Shown here: positions 1 to 11,043 of the stretch, one piece after another
How positions within the stretch are numbered: the stretch's first letter is position 1
Layout: the number at the start of each line of letters is the position of its first letter
DNA from: Orobanche coerulescens
Lineage: Eukaryota > Streptophyta > Magnoliopsida > Lamiales > Orobanchaceae
NCBI GenBank assembly: GCA_033398695.1
Contig: JAWKAU010000042.1
Location: 496,001 to 560,000, forward strand
Direction: 5' to 3'
Length of the DNA stretch: 64,000 nt
Notes under the pieces: generated by a model
Told to the model about the DNA's origin: nothing
The model's database searches: none
Seen by the model: the letters and a program-made list of their open reading frames with translations, nothing else
Position numbers and translations under genes: made by a program

Positions 1-502
1 GTATTGACTAGTCCGAGTGAAAAAGGCGAAAAGCGGACAAAATTACCAATTCCCGCGCATATGACTACTTCGTAGTAATTTTGGTATTTTAATCATAACT
101 CTCTCATACGAAGTCCGATTTAGGTGATTCAAGCGGCCATGGAAAGATAAAAGAAAGATCTATAAATCATGTGAAATGGTCCAAGGTCCAATTATGCTTC
201 TATAAAGCCACACGAACCGTTCAAATGTGCAGTGATTTTTATGGCCGAAAATTGATGAAGATTTGTGAATATTTTGTCCAAGATTGATGAAGATTTTCCA
301 TGCCTTCATTTTTCAAGTTAATGCCTACATTTTTCAAAGTCTTACAAGAAAATCAAATGGAGAAGATTTTGGGTCCCTCCACACTTCAATAATTCGAACC
401 AAATCAAGGAGGATGGAAGCTTGGTGTTGATTTTTGTTGTCTTGTTAGAATTGTTTAATCTTTGTTTGATTTTAGTTGATTTTTGTGTGATCTTGTAATG
501 GC

Positions 503-512
503 TATATATAGG
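503..512 (+). promoter_or_regulatory. TATA box of LTR A-1
   Basis: TATATATAGG sits in the LTR. The same box occurs in the sister LTRs at 2630-2637, 10311-10318 and 12024-12031. Transcription would start about 30 bp downstream and place the TAGGTC-loop hairpin about 140 nt into the leader RNA. Promoter function is inferred from position and sequence only. Confidence 0.6.
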
Positions 513-609
513 CCTCATCCTCAAGCTTTTGTAAGTATCTTGAAGTGAAGAAAAACGAAATACCTTGTGTATTACTTCTTGTTGAATGATTTTCAGCAAA
601 ACCTTGATT

Positions 610-702
610 ATAATTCGACGCGTTTTCGAGTTGTAATTTAATCGATTCTCAATAGGTCTTGAGGAGAGATTGCCTTATCAAACTATAGGTCTAGTTTGAT
701 AA
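610..702 (+). promoter_or_regulatory. Conserved LTR leader block with TAGGTC-loop hairpin
   Basis: The block has, in order, a TTCGACGCGTTTTCGA motif, CTCAATAGGTCTTG, and an inverted repeat at 675-702 with arms TTATCAAACTA and TAGTTTGATAA around the loop TAGGTC. The same block recurs in the other A LTRs (hairpins 2802-2829, 10483-10510, 12196-12223) and in unrelated LTR families in this window. It lies downstream of the TATA box, so it should be in the RNA leader. Role unknown; packaging or dimerisation is an inference. Confidence 0.65.
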
Positions 703-773
703 ATCACTTTCATATTGTTCTTGTTTACGTAAGCCGAATTGCCCTACTTTCGGTTAATTCTTACGAGTGTTAC

Positions 774-1847
774 TGATACGAATTACGTATGAAAATGGAC
801 ATAAACTCGTATGGAATGCAGCGGAAATATAATTGATCCTCACAACACTCGAATATGTGGAACACTCGTAAGATATAACCGAAAGTAGGGAAATTCGGCT
901 TACATAAACAAGAACAATATGAATAATTTATCAAACTAGACCTATAGTTTGATAAGATAATCTTTCCTCAAGACCTATTGAGAATCGATTCGATTAAAAC
1001 TCGAAAACGCGTCGAATTATAACCAAGGTTTTGATGAAAAGCATTCACCAAGAAAACACAAGTGTATTCTTATTTCTTCAACATACAATGTGCTTAATGA
1101 AAGCATGAACAAGACTACTTATAGCATGATAGTCTTCTTAGCAACTAAGAAAAAAAAACAAGATCACATGATCTTGAAATGAAAAACAAAACAACAAGAT
1201 AAAATACAAAGGAATCAAATCAAAGGGAGGGGGAATCACACAACAAAATGATTATAAGCCACCCCACATAACATGCACGTCTAATCATGACATGTGAGGG
1301 GAGGAAAAACAACAAAAAATAAAAAAAATCAGCAATAATGGACATTTTGCTGGCTGTCGGACACGGCCCGTGCCGATCGGCACGGCCGCGGCGGCATGTG
1401 CGGGCGCACATGTTCGGCAGGACTCGACCGTGTCGCCTGGCACGGTCGGGTTGGTCGGACAGCGGGAATTTTACTATCCGGAAGAGTGTGACTCGACCGC
1501 GTCGCCTGGCACGGTCGAGTTGTGTCGGCACGGGCCGTGTCGGACGACACGGTCGGGTTCGGTCGGCAGCGAGATTTCACTTTCTAGGACATCTCGGCAC
1601 GGGCCGTGTCGGACGGCACGGTCAGGTCCGACCGGCAGTGATCGACATTTTCCGGCAGGTGCGATATTTTCCGGCAGGCTCGACATTTTCCGGCAGGCGA
1701 CGACATTTTCCGGCAGGTTGTGTCATTTTCCGGCTTGTGTCCGTTTTCTCGCCTAAAAATGTTGCCGTACGTGCATGACGCGTTGTAAGGTCATTTACGT
1801 CGATCCTTGCTTCGGTTTCTTTACTCGGACTATTCAATTCCGTATCA
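774..1847 (-). mobile_element. Solo LTR, mosaic of B-type U3 and A-type U5
   Basis: A single LTR of 1074 bp, reverse strand, flanked by the TSD GTTAC (769-773 and 1848-1852) with no internal region, so it is a solo LTR. Read on the minus strand its first part matches NA-B LTRs: the coding module, the TTTTCCGGCAGG tandem repeats (1648-1735) and the GC-rich palindromes (1360-1640). Its last part (774-1000) matches family A: AAGCCGAATTTCCCTACTTTC, then the U5 end. The TAGGTC hairpin is at 928-955 with the A-type stem. The mosaic structure implies recombination or template switching between the two families. Confidence 0.82.
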
Positions 1848-1937
1848 GTTACACATATCGAGTGTTGTGAGGTAACAAAATAATTCCGCTGCATTTCCTT
1901 GCGAGTTTACGTACAATTTCATACGTAATTCGTATCA

Positions 1938-1953
1938 TAAGTGGTATCGGAGC
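1938..1953 (+). other. Primer-binding site joined directly to the next LTR (internal region deleted)
   Basis: TAAG plus TGGTATCGGAGC follows LTR A-1, then runs straight into TCGAGTGAAGAAG, which lies about 19 bp inside the next LTR. The whole internal region and the first bases of the next LTR are missing. The junction falls on a shared GAGC, so it is best explained by microhomology-mediated deletion between GGAGC of the primer site and GACGAGCTCGAG of the LTR. Confidence 0.8.
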
Positions 1954-2925
1954 TCGAGTGAAGAAGACATTATTATTGTTATTTTTATTGTCATTTTCGG
2001 AATTGATATTAGAGTATTAGTAATTTCGGTATTAGAAGTATATTAGGAGTCTATTTTAATAAAATAATAGTCTATTAGGTTACCATATAGGTTAGGAGTA
2101 TTTTTAGACATAATATAATAGGCTTTTGTATTGACTAGTCCGAGTGAAAAAGGCGAAAAGCGGACAAAATTACCAATTCCCGCTCGTATGACTACTTCGT
2201 AGCAGTTTTGGTATTTTAATCATAACTCTGTCATACGAAGTCCGATTTAGGTGATTCAAGCGGCCATGGAAAGATAAAAGAAAGATCTATAAATCATGTG
2301 AAACGGTCCAAGGTCAAATAATGCTTCTATCAAGCTACACGAACCGTTCAAATGTACAGTGATTTTTATGGCCGAAAATTGATGAAGATTTGTGACGATT
2401 TTGTCCACGATTGGTGAAGATTTTCCATGCCTTCATTTTTCAAGTTAATGCCTATATTTTTCAAAGTCTTACAAGAAAATCAAATGGAGAAGATTTTGGG
2501 TCCCTCCACACTTCAATAATTCGAACCAAACCAAGGAGGATGGAAGCTTGGTGTTGATTTTTGTTGTCATGTTAGAATTGTTTAATCTTTGTTTGATTGT
2601 AGTTGATTTTTGTGTGATCTTGTAATGGCTATATATAGGCCTCATCCTCAACCTTTTGTAAGCATCTTGAAGTGAAGAAAAACGAAATACCTTGTGTATT
2701 ACTTCTTGTTGAATGATTTTCAGCAAAACCTTGATTATAATTCGACGCGTTTTCGAATTGTAATTTAATCGATTCTCAATAGGTCTTGAGGAGAGATTGC
2801 TTTATCAAACTATAGGTCTAGTTTGATAAATCACTTTCATATTGTTCTTGTTTACGTAAGCCGAATTGCCCTACTTTCGGTTAATTCTTACGAGTGTTAC
2901 ACATATCGAGTATTGTGAGGTAACA

Positions 2926-3851
2926 TGATACGAATTCTCACTGGTTATGCGAATTCGCTATCGATACAGCGGAAGTCCTTTTTGACGAGCGGAAGCTATC
3001 GACAAGAAACTCGGAATCGGTGACAACATTCGCTACGAATAATATCATGGCGAGTGATGAAGGCGGTGATTCGATACTGCCACAAGACAGAATTTGGCCC
3101 AAATGAAAAGACTCGAAACAAGACGTTTCGTTCGGAAGCGACTTTAAGACAGAAACACGTTCAAGGATCGAACAACACTTTATACGAAATATTGAACAAG
3201 TATCAAGTGTATCAAAAAAATGAACCGAATATCGAAACAAGATATAAACAGATGTTTTATCAAATTAGACCTATAATTTGATAAAGTGATTTCTCCTCAA
3301 GACCTATTGAGAATCAATCGATTAGTATTCAAACGCGTCGAATAAAAACCAAGTTTTGATGAAAAGCATTCACTGTGGAAAACACAAAGTGTTCTCAATT
3401 CTTCAACATTCAATAATCTCTCTATTACAACTCTACTGCCACTATTTATAGGCAAAAGTGGCCTGACAAAATAACTTAAACTATTACAAGCTGTTCTTTA
3501 AAATAATGAAAGAATAATAAAAGGTTCTTCATGTCACTTGTTGACAAAAGTAAAAGTTGGGTCTTGTCTCCAAGTTGAAGTTTGACAGCCGCTTTTTCAT
3601 ATAACAAGTTGCCAAGAATCCTGCTGCCTGTATAATAAAGAAATGCTGAAAATTCTTTGTTTAGCTACCACTTGGACCTTTTCCCCCTCCCATGTTGCAA
3701 CTAGCCTTAAGTTATTCTAATTCCGACAATTAAGGTAACTCCGTACCTCGTATCCGTTTTCTCGCCCAAGAAGTACGTTGGAGTGCGATCGAGGTATTTT
3801 ACGTCAATTCTTACTTCATCTTCTTCGCTTGGAGTAGTCGACTTCGTATCA
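2926..3851 (-). repeat. 3' LTR of Gyp-1
   Basis: 926 bp, bounded by TGATACG and CGTATCA. On the minus strand it begins next to the polypurine tract, and its first 145 bp carry the end of the pol reading frame. A TATAAATA box lies at 3443-3450 (minus) and the leader hairpin at 3257-3284, about 165 nt downstream. It has several small indels relative to the 5' LTR at 8109-9044. Confidence 0.9.
3257..3284 (-). promoter_or_regulatory. TAGGTC-loop leader hairpin in Gyp-1 3' LTR
   Basis: Arms TTATCAAATTA and TAATTTGATAA around TAGGTC on the minus strand. The partner copy in the 5' LTR is at 8449-8476. Compared with family A, one stem pair changed from C-G to U-A on both sides, which keeps the pairing. 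Confidence 0.6.
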
Positions 3852-6800
3852 TCCCCTCCCCCTTTAAGAGGAATTGTCCTCAATTCTGCAATCCCGTCAT
3901 CATCAAGATAAGGAGAAAGATCACCTATGTTGAAAGTAGCATGCACTCCATAGTCGCCCGGAAGTTCTAATTTGTAAGCATTGTCGTTCACCTTCGCAAC
4001 TATTTTAAATGGCCCCTCGGCTCGTGGCATTAACTTATTCTTACGCTTACTCGGGAATCGTTCCTTCCTCAAATGTAACCAAACTAAATCTCCAACCTCG
4101 AATAGTCTAGGCTTTCTTTGCTTGTTCGACTTCCTTTTATATGCCTCGTTTATTTCCTTGATTCGATCCCGCACCTGTTCGTGTAATTTCATCATTGATT
4201 TTAGTTTTGACTCCGCATCCTTATGCACCAATTCGTCACTTGGTAGTGGAATTAGATCTAGCGGTATGTAAGGATTCAACCCGTAAACTACTTCAAACGG
4301 AGAGTGTGCTGTGGCATGAGTAGGAGAACGGTTGTAAGCAAACTCCGCATGCGCCAGTTTCAGATCCCAGTCCTTTTGTGTTTTGCTCACCAAGCCTCGC
4401 AACAGCGTCCCCAGTGTTCGATTTGTTACTTCAGTTTGTCCGTCGGTTTGAGGATGGTGCGAAGTACTAAACAAAAGCTTGGTTCCCACCTTCCTCCATA
4501 ATGTGTTCCAAAAGTAGCTTAGAAACTTCGAGTCCCGGTCCGAAACAATAGTTTTCCGAACTCCATGTAATCGCACCACCTCTCGGAAATACAGGTCAGC
4601 AACATTACTCGCATCATCGGTTTTGTGACAAGGAACAAAATGAGCCATCTTTGAAAAACGATCGACGACCACCATAATCGCATCCTTACCTCGTTGGGTT
4701 CGAGGCAAAGCCACAATGAAATCCATTGAGACATCTTCCCACGGCCTCTCCGGAATCGGTAAAGGTGTGTAGACTCCTGATTTGAACGAACTTTTCGCAA
4801 TATGGCACGTCACACATTTACTGATTATATTATTAACATCCCCCTGCATCCTTGGCCAATAAAAATGTTCCTTAAGCACTTCTAATGTCTTGGCCGAACC
4901 GAAGTGGCGGCCAAACCCTCCGTGAGCCTCTCGAACCGGCAATTCTCGAATCGTGTGCCTGGGTAGGCAAAGACGATTCCCCTTAAAAGAAAACCCTCCT
5001 GTATCGAAAATTCTCCCACCGGGCCAGATTTGCACAGGGCGAAGGTCTCGCCAAAATCCGCATCACCTTCGTAATATTCCTTTATTGTATCGAATCCAAG
5101 CAAACGAACATCAAGAGTGGCGAGTAAGGCATAACGCCTAGACAATGCATCTGCCACAATATTGCTCTTGCCATCCTTATACTTTGATGAGAAGTGAAAT
5201 GATTGTAGGAATTCCACCCACTTCGCATGCCTGGGACTTAACTTGTGTTGCCCGTTAATGTACTTCAAAGATTCATGGTCCGAGTGTATGATAAAATGCT
5301 TTGGTCGAAGATAGTGACTCCAATGATCTAGAGCCCTCACAATAGCATAAAACTCCTTGTAAATCGTCTACAATAATTCAGACGAGCACCGTTTAACTTC
5401 TCGGAAAAATAAGCAATAGGTCGCTTTCCCTGAATGAGAACCGCTCCAATGCCCACCCCGCTAGCATCACACTCCACCTCAAACGGTTGCGAAAAATCGG
5501 GTAATGCTAAGATTGGTGCTTCGCACAACTTCGCCTTCAAATTTGCAAATGACTCCTGAGCAGCTCTGCTCCAATTAAACGTGCCCTTCTTCAAACATTC
5601 GGTTATTGGGCTTGCAATGGTACTGAAGTCTCGAATGAATCTTCGGTAAAATGAAGCTAGTCCATGGAACGATCTAACCTCCATCACTGTAGTGGGAACC
5701 GGCCAGGACTTAATTGCTTCGATCTTCGTTTGATCGACCGACACTCCATCCTTTGAAACAATATAGCCAAGAAAGACTATACTTTCGACCAAAAATGAGC
5801 ACTTCTCCTTTTTTCCATACAGCTTCTGGTCTCTAAGGGTTTCGAAGACTTGCCTCAAGTGTTCGAAATGTTCTTGCAGCGATCGGCTGTAGATCAAAAT
5901 ATCATCTAAGTATACAACCACAAATTTCCCTAAAAATGGCTTAAGTACCTCATTCATCAAGCGCATGAAAGTACTCGGTGCATTTGTAAGACCGAACGGC
6001 ATAACGGTCCATTCATACAGCCCGTGTTTAGTTTTGAAGGCTGTCTTCCACTCATCTCCTTCTCGCATTCGAATCTGGTGATAACCACTTCGTAGATCAA
6101 CTTTTGAAAAGATCACTGATCCGTGTAATTCGTCCAACATGTCATCAAGCCTCGGAATCGGAAATCGATACTTGATGGTTATGTTGTTCACCGCTCGACT
6201 GTCAATACACATCCTCCAAGATCCGTCTTTCTTTGGAACCAGTAATACCGGAACCGCACAAGGACTTAGGCTTTCTCGAACGTATCCACGATCCATCAGT
6301 TCTTCGATTTGGTTTTGTAATTCCTTTGTTTCCTCGGGATTACATCTATAGGCAGCTTTGTTAGGCAACGACACACCCGGTATGAGGTCGATCTGATGTT
6401 CAATCCCGCGAATTGGTGGTAAACCCGACGGTAATTCTTCGGGAAAAACATCCGCAAATTCGCGTAATAAGGCATCCATCGTTTCGTTCCGCACAACTAT
6501 GTCACCATTCCGTGTCTCCTTCAGAACCAACAAGTACACGCACTTGCCATCATTAATAGCATGTTCCACCTCCCGTTCGCTCGCAAACATGGCCAGTTTT
6601 GGCTTTTCACTCCTACTAGAACTCATAGAGTGAATAGCTTGAGGTGACATTGGTTTAAGCACAATCTTCTTGCCTTTATCCCGTAACTCGTACTCATTGC
6701 TTCTTCCTCGGTGTAAAACGTCCCTATCAAACATCCATGGTCTTCCCAACAGTACATGGCATGCATCCATCGGGAGTACATCACATAATACGTTGTCTTC

Positions 6801-8069
6801 ATATGAACCCATGGCTAGTCCAATCCTCACTTGTTTAGTTACCCTTATTTTGCTCCCATCATCGAGCCAATGCAAAGTGTAAGGTTTCGGGTGAGCTGTA
6901 GTGGTCAGCCCGAGTTTAGTCACCATCTCGCTGGAAGCTACGTTGGTGCAACTCCCTCCATCCACGATCAAACTACACCATTTATTTCCCACTCGACACT
7001 TCGTGTGAAATATTTGATTCCGCTGTTCCGAATCATTCGATACAGCTTTGGCTTGTAGCGTTCGCAGAACTAAAGCCGTGTCATAGCTCGGAGCATCGTA
7101 AGTCTCGCATTCTTCTCCTTCTTCATCCTTCAAGTCGAAATCAAATACGTCACCCAGTCTTTCTTCCTCAACCAACAACTCGTCTCGGATCGTGACAGCT
7201 TCCCTTAGTGTCACCACTCGCTTGTTCGGACAAGCATTTTGATAATGCCCGAATCCTTGACATTTGAAACATCTCACTTTAGCCAAACTCGTCTCCTTCG
7301 GTACATAGGGTACAGTCGCCTTAACCGGATTCGCAACAGGAACTGGAGTCGGTACAGTTGCCTTAACAGCTGAACTAGATCCGACGCTTGGGTTTCCAAA
7401 CTTGACTGGAAACTCGGGTTTATACATCTTCATCCTGTTCTGAGCTTCTAGCTTCACACATAACCCACATAATGTATCGAAGTCCTCGTATGGATACAGT
7501 TCCACCGAGTTAGCTATGCTTTGGTTTAAGCCACGCAAAAATCGCGACATCTTCTGCTCCTCATTCTCCTCTATTTCTCCCATTAGGGTCAGATTCTCAA
7601 ACTCCTCAATGTACTCACTGACATTCAACTTTCCTTGCATGAGATCTGCAATCTTCCTGTACAAGGACAACCGGTGTGATGTTGGTACATATCTTTTGCG
7701 AAGTTTTCTTTTTAACGAATCCCACGAACGGATCTTTTCTTTCCCCGTACGAGCTCTTCGTGTTTTCACTCCTTCGTACCAAAGTGAAGCTCCTTTCCCC
7801 AACTTGAGGATTGCATACTTACACCTTTTCTCATCGTCAAGGTCTTTAAATTCGAACATACGATCAATTTTTCGTTCCCATTCCAGGTAAACTTCAGGGT
7901 CGGTCCCTCCAACGAACTCTGGAAGCTCGTTCACCTTGAACTCTTCGACATGGCGTGAGGGTCGTTCATAGTCACCACGCCTAGGTTGCCAACGCTGGTC
8001 GCGTTGTTCTGGTACGTCACGCAGTGCGTCACGAAGTTTTGCCAAGAAATCAGCGTCGTTGAGATCCAT
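3707..8069 (-). pseudogene. gag-pol: Gyp-1 gag-pol polyprotein, frameshifted
   Basis: The start is taken at the ATG at 8069 (MDLNDADFLAKLRDAL), the conserved Gag start in the related copies; an upstream ATG at 8105 lies next to the primer site. Gag is followed by a CCHC knuckle CFKCQGFGHYQNAC (about 7225-7275), a protease with IVDGGSCTNVAS (about 6955), an RT with [11 protein letters not shown] and YLDD (about 5905-5920), an RNase H with DASG, and an integrase with Asp, Asp and Glu in SMDF (about 4725), SDRDSKF (about 4540) and TEVTNR (about 4430). The frame breaks near 5370 (before the DKEF motif) and again near 4970. The C-terminus crosses the polypurine tract and ends 145 bp inside the 3' LTR. 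The broken frame cannot give full-length Pol. Confidence 0.88.
3852..3865 (-). other. Polypurine tract of Gyp-1
   Basis: On the minus strand AAAGGGGGAGGGGA directly abuts the 3' LTR start TGATACG. This is the expected plus-strand primer site. It is also translated as part of the pol tail (KGGGDD). Confidence 0.8.
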
Positions 8070-8090
8070 AATGCCAAAGATCAAGAACCT

Positions 8091-8108
8091 GGGCTCCGAT
8101 GCCACTTA
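8091..8108 (-). other. Primer-binding site of Gyp-1
   Basis: On the minus strand TAAGTGGCATCGGAGCCC follows the 5' LTR. It resembles the initiator tRNA-Met complement TGGTATCAGAGC, with T-to-C and A-to-G differences. Confidence 0.75.
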
Positions 8109-9044
8109 TGATACGAATTCTCACTGGTTATGCGAATTCGCTATCGATACAGCGGAAGTCCTTTTTGACGAGCGGAAGCTATCGACAAGAAACTGTCGGG
8201 AACTGGTGACAACAGCTCGCTACAGCAACAATACTGGCGAGTGATGAAGGCGGTGATTCGATGCAGCCACAAGACAGAAATTTGGCCCAAATGAAAAGAC
8301 TCGAAACAGCACGTTTCGTTCGGAAGCGACTTTAAGACAGGAAACACGTTCGAAGGATCGAACAACACTTTATACGAAATATTGAACAAGTATCAAGCTG
8401 TATCAAAAAAAATAAACCGAATATCGAAACAAGATATAAACAGATGTTTTATCAAATTAGACCTATAATTTGATAAAGTGATTTCTCCTCAAGACCTATT
8501 GAGAATCAATCAGATTAGTATTCGAAACGCGTCGAATAAAAACCAAGTTTTGATGAAAAGCATTCACCAGGGAAAAACACAAAGTGTTCTCAATTCTTCA
8601 ACATTCAATAATCTCTATTACAACTCTACTGCCACTATTTATAGGCAAAAGTGGCCTGACAAAATAACTTAAACTATTACAAGCTGTTCTTTAAAATAAT
8701 GAAAGGATAATAAAAGGTTCTTCATGTCACTTGTTGACAAAAGTAAAAGTTGGGTCTTGTCTCCAAGTTGAAGTTTGACAGCCGCTTTTTCATATAACAA
8801 GTTGCCAAGAATCCTGCTGCCTTTATAATAAAGAAATGCTGAAAATTCTTTGTTTAGCTACCACTTGGACCTTTTCCCCCTCCCATGTTGCAACTAGCCT
8901 TAAGTTATTCCAATTCCGGCAATTAAGGTAACTCCGTACCTCGTATCCGTTTTCTCGCCCAAGAAGTACGTTGGAGTGCGATCAAGGTATTTTACGTCAA
9001 TTCTTACTTCATCTTCTTCGCTTGGAGTAGTCGACTTCGTATCA
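8109..9044 (-). repeat. 5' LTR of Gyp-1
   Basis: 936 bp bounded by TGATACG and CGTATCA. TATA box (minus strand) at 8636-8643 and leader hairpin at 8449-8476. Right-hand TSD TAACA at 9045-9049. Confidence 0.9.
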
Positions 9045-9109
9045 TAACAAAATATTTCCGCTGCATTTCCTTGCGAGTTTACGTACAATTTCATACGTAA
9101 TTCGTATCA

Positions 9110-9615
9110 TAAGTGGTATCGGAGCCCAAGGTCATCGCCTTGGGCGATTTATTCAACGAATTTTTTTGTTGTGGTATTTTATTATCAATTTTTCTTTCCA
9201 AAAATAAAAAATAAAAAAAAATATTTGATTTCTGTTATCCGTTCTCCGAATCTTCAAGTTTAGATCTTGTTGTTGATTGATCAGAACCTCCTATTTTTGA
9301 CGAATGCGATTGTGAAATTTGTTCACAAGTGAAATCACACCCGATTGGCATGAAAGACGATTACGAGGCAATTTTCTTCGGTCTTGAAATTGCATCCGAT
9401 GAGTTCAACCACGATGATAAAGGGTTTACCTCACAAAGTATCTATTATTTTTTTATAACTAATGATAGTTATTTTGTTGGCACTTCTGAGAAATATTACT
9501 ATTGCCTCAAAGTGTTGAACCACACTCGAACGTCCGATAATTTTGATCTCTCTCCTTATCTTGATGACGACGGGATTGCGGAATTGAGGACAATTCCCTT
9601 TAAAGTGAGAGGGGA
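9110..9615 (+). other. Internal region of family A element
   Basis: It starts with TAAG and a primer-binding site TGGTATCGGAGCCC (9114-9127). An inverted repeat GCCCAAGG/CCTTGGGC follows immediately, with a TCATCG loop (about 9123-9144). Then comes an A/T-rich stretch and a short reading frame leading to a polypurine tract just before LTR A-3. No gag or pol domain is present. Confidence 0.8.
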
Positions 9616-9727
9616 TGATACGGGATTGACGAGCTCGAGTGAAGAAGACATTATTATTGTTATTTTTATTGTCATTTTCGGAATTGATATTAGAGTGTCA
9701 GTATTTTCGGTATTAGAAGTATATTAG
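9329..9727 (+). CDS. Short ORF of family A element, crosses into the 3' LTR
   Basis: A 132-codon frame of unknown function. Its N-terminal part (KDDYEAIFF, EIASDEFNHDDKGF) is also found in the reverse ORF of NA-G at 57914-58420. Its middle part (NDSYFVG, then an LK.L.H.RT.D pattern) recurs at the tail of the NA-B and NA-G Gag-like frames. Its end (SPYLDDDGIAELRTIPFK) equals the integrase tail of the Gyp elements. The polypurine tract is translated inside it and the last 112 bp lie in LTR A-3. I infer a remnant of a Gag-tail protein. Whether it is translated is unknown. Confidence 0.5.
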   Translation: MKSHPIGMKDDYEAIFFGLEIASDEFNHDDKGFTSQSIYYFFITNDSYFVGTSEKYYYCLKVLNHTRTSDNFDLSPYLDDDGIAELRTIPFKVRGDDTGLTSSSEEDIIIVIFIVIFGIDIRVSVFSVLEVY

Positions 9728-10666
9728 GAGTCTATTTTAATAAAATAATAGTCTATTAGGTTACCATATAGGTTAGGAGTATTTTTTGACATAATATAAT
9801 AGGCTTTTGTATTGACTAGTCCGAGTGAAAAAGGCGAAAAGCGGACAAAATTACCAATTCCCGCACGTATGACTACTTCGTAGCAGTTTTGGTATTTTAA
9901 TCATAACTCTCTCATACGAATTCCGATTTAGGTAATTCAAGCGGCCATGGAAAGATAAAAGAAAGATCTATAAATCATGTGAAACGGTCCAAGGTCCAAT
10001 TATGCTTCTATCAAGCCACACGAACCGTTCAAATGTGCAGTGATTTTTATGGCCGAAAATTGATGAAGATTTGTGAAGATTTTGTCCAAGATTGATGAAG
10101 ATTTTCCATGCCTTCATTTTTCAAGTTAATGCCTACATTTTTCAAAGTCTTACAAGAAAATCAAATGGAGAAGATTTTGGGTCCCTCCACACTTCAATAA
10201 TTCGAACCAAACCAAGGAGGATGGAAGCTTGGTGTTGATTTTTGTTGTCTTGTTAGAATTGTTTAATCTTTATTTGATTTTAGTTGATTTTTGTGTGATC
10301 TTGTAATGGCTATATATAGGCCTCATCCTCAAGCTTTTGTAAGCATCTTGAAGTGAAGAAAAACGAAATACCTTGTGTATTACTTCTTGTTGAATGATTT
10401 TCAGCAAAACCTTGATTATAATTCGACGCGTTTTCGAGTTGTAATTTAATCGATTCTCAATAGGTCTTGAGGAGAGATTGCCTTATCAAACTATAGGTCT
10501 AGTTTGATAAATCACTTTCATATTGTTCTTGTTTACGTAAGCCGAATTGCCCTACTTTCGGTTAATTCTTACGAGTGTTACACATATCGAGTGTTGTGAG
10601 GTAACAAAATATTTCCGCTGCATTTCCTTGCGAGTTTACGTACAATTTCATACGTAATTCGTATCA
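9616..10666 (+). repeat. LTR A-3
   Basis: Complete LTR of 1051 bp, TGATACGGG to CGTATCA, preceded by the polypurine-like AAAGTGAGAGGGGA. TATA at 10311-10318; hairpin at 10483-10510. It is directly followed by LINE sequence. Confidence 0.9.
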
Positions 10667-10835
10667 GTCACCTTCCAGGGGATTGGTCTTGTACGTGACA
10701 TTATCTCTCAGCGTTGGCTGCCTCATTCCTTATCTGCGGTCGCTGTTAGGCGTATTTGGAAGGTTGCTTGGTAGTTCCTTTGTAACTCTTTTATTATTTT
10801 TCTGTTTCGTGTTGCTGGTGCACCTTATGTAATGA
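10667..10835 (+). mobile_element. LINE 3' fragment carried in the duplication
   Basis: It matches 12380-12548 almost base for base and the 3' coding end of the other LINEs here (encoding an end like RDIISQRW). It is the LINE host sequence copied along with LTR A-3. Confidence 0.85.
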
Positions 10836-11043
10836 TCGGAGCCCAAGGTCATCGCCTTGGGCGATTTATTCAACGAATTTTTTTGTTGAGGTATTTTATT
10901 ATCAATTTTTCTTTCCAAAAATAAAAAATAAAAAAATATTTGATTTCTATTATCCGTTCTCCGAATCTTCAAGTTTAGATCTTGTTGTTGATTGGTCAAA
11001 ACCTCCTATTTTTGACGAATGCGATTGTCAAATTTGTTCACAA

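Larger units (their letters stand above)
1..1937 (+). repeat. LTR A-1, 5' end outside the window, split by a solo LTR
   Basis: Compared with the complete copy at 9616-10666, this LTR begins about 193 bp inside. Bases 1-773 and 1848-1937 join into one LTR ending CGTATCA at 1937. The interruption at 774-1847 is flanked by GTTAC on both sides. It holds a TATA box (503-512), the conserved leader block and the hairpin at 675-702. Confidence 0.88.
2926..9044 (-). mobile_element. Gyp-1, full-length Ty3/gypsy retrotransposon
   Basis: A 6119-bp element on the minus strand flanked by the TSD TAACA. It has two LTRs (926 and 936 bp), a primer-binding site (minus strand, 8091-8108), a polypurine tract next to the left LTR, and a gag-pol region with domain order Gag, CCHC knuckle, protease, RT, RNase H, integrase, which is the Ty3/gypsy order. 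It inserted in LTR A-2. Coding capacity is broken by frameshifts. Lineage is probably chromovirus-like by the integrase and RT sequence, but no chromodomain is visible to me. Confidence 0.92.
1950..9109 (+). repeat. LTR A-2, split by Gyp-1
   Basis: Bases 1950-2925 and 9045-9109 form one LTR interrupted by Gyp-1 with the TSD TAACA (2921-2925, 9045-9049). It acts as the 5' LTR of the next internal region: it ends CGTATCA at 9109 and is followed by the primer-binding site. TATA at 2630-2637; hairpin at 2802-2829. Confidence 0.87.

Noticed and set aside
342..599. An 85-codon reverse frame repeated in the A LTRs (342-599, 2469-2726, 11863-12120)
   Set aside because: It is antisense to the LTR promoter and leader, covers the TATA box, and similarity between copies is explained by their recent common origin.
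1338..1778. Arg-rich open frames on both strands of the GC-rich LTR regions
   Set aside because: They come from CpG-rich palindromic repeats with few stop codons, overlap in many frames, and have no homologue outside the repeats.
6951..6968. DGGS instead of the usual D-T/S-G in the protease as a loss of function
   Set aside because: The same DGGS is found in Gyp-1, -2, -3, -4 and in the different Gyp-5, so it is a lineage feature rather than a lesion.
9114..9127. tRNA-Met gene near the primer sites
   Set aside because: Only the 12-18 bases complementary to a tRNA end are present; no cloverleaf can be formed from the flanks.
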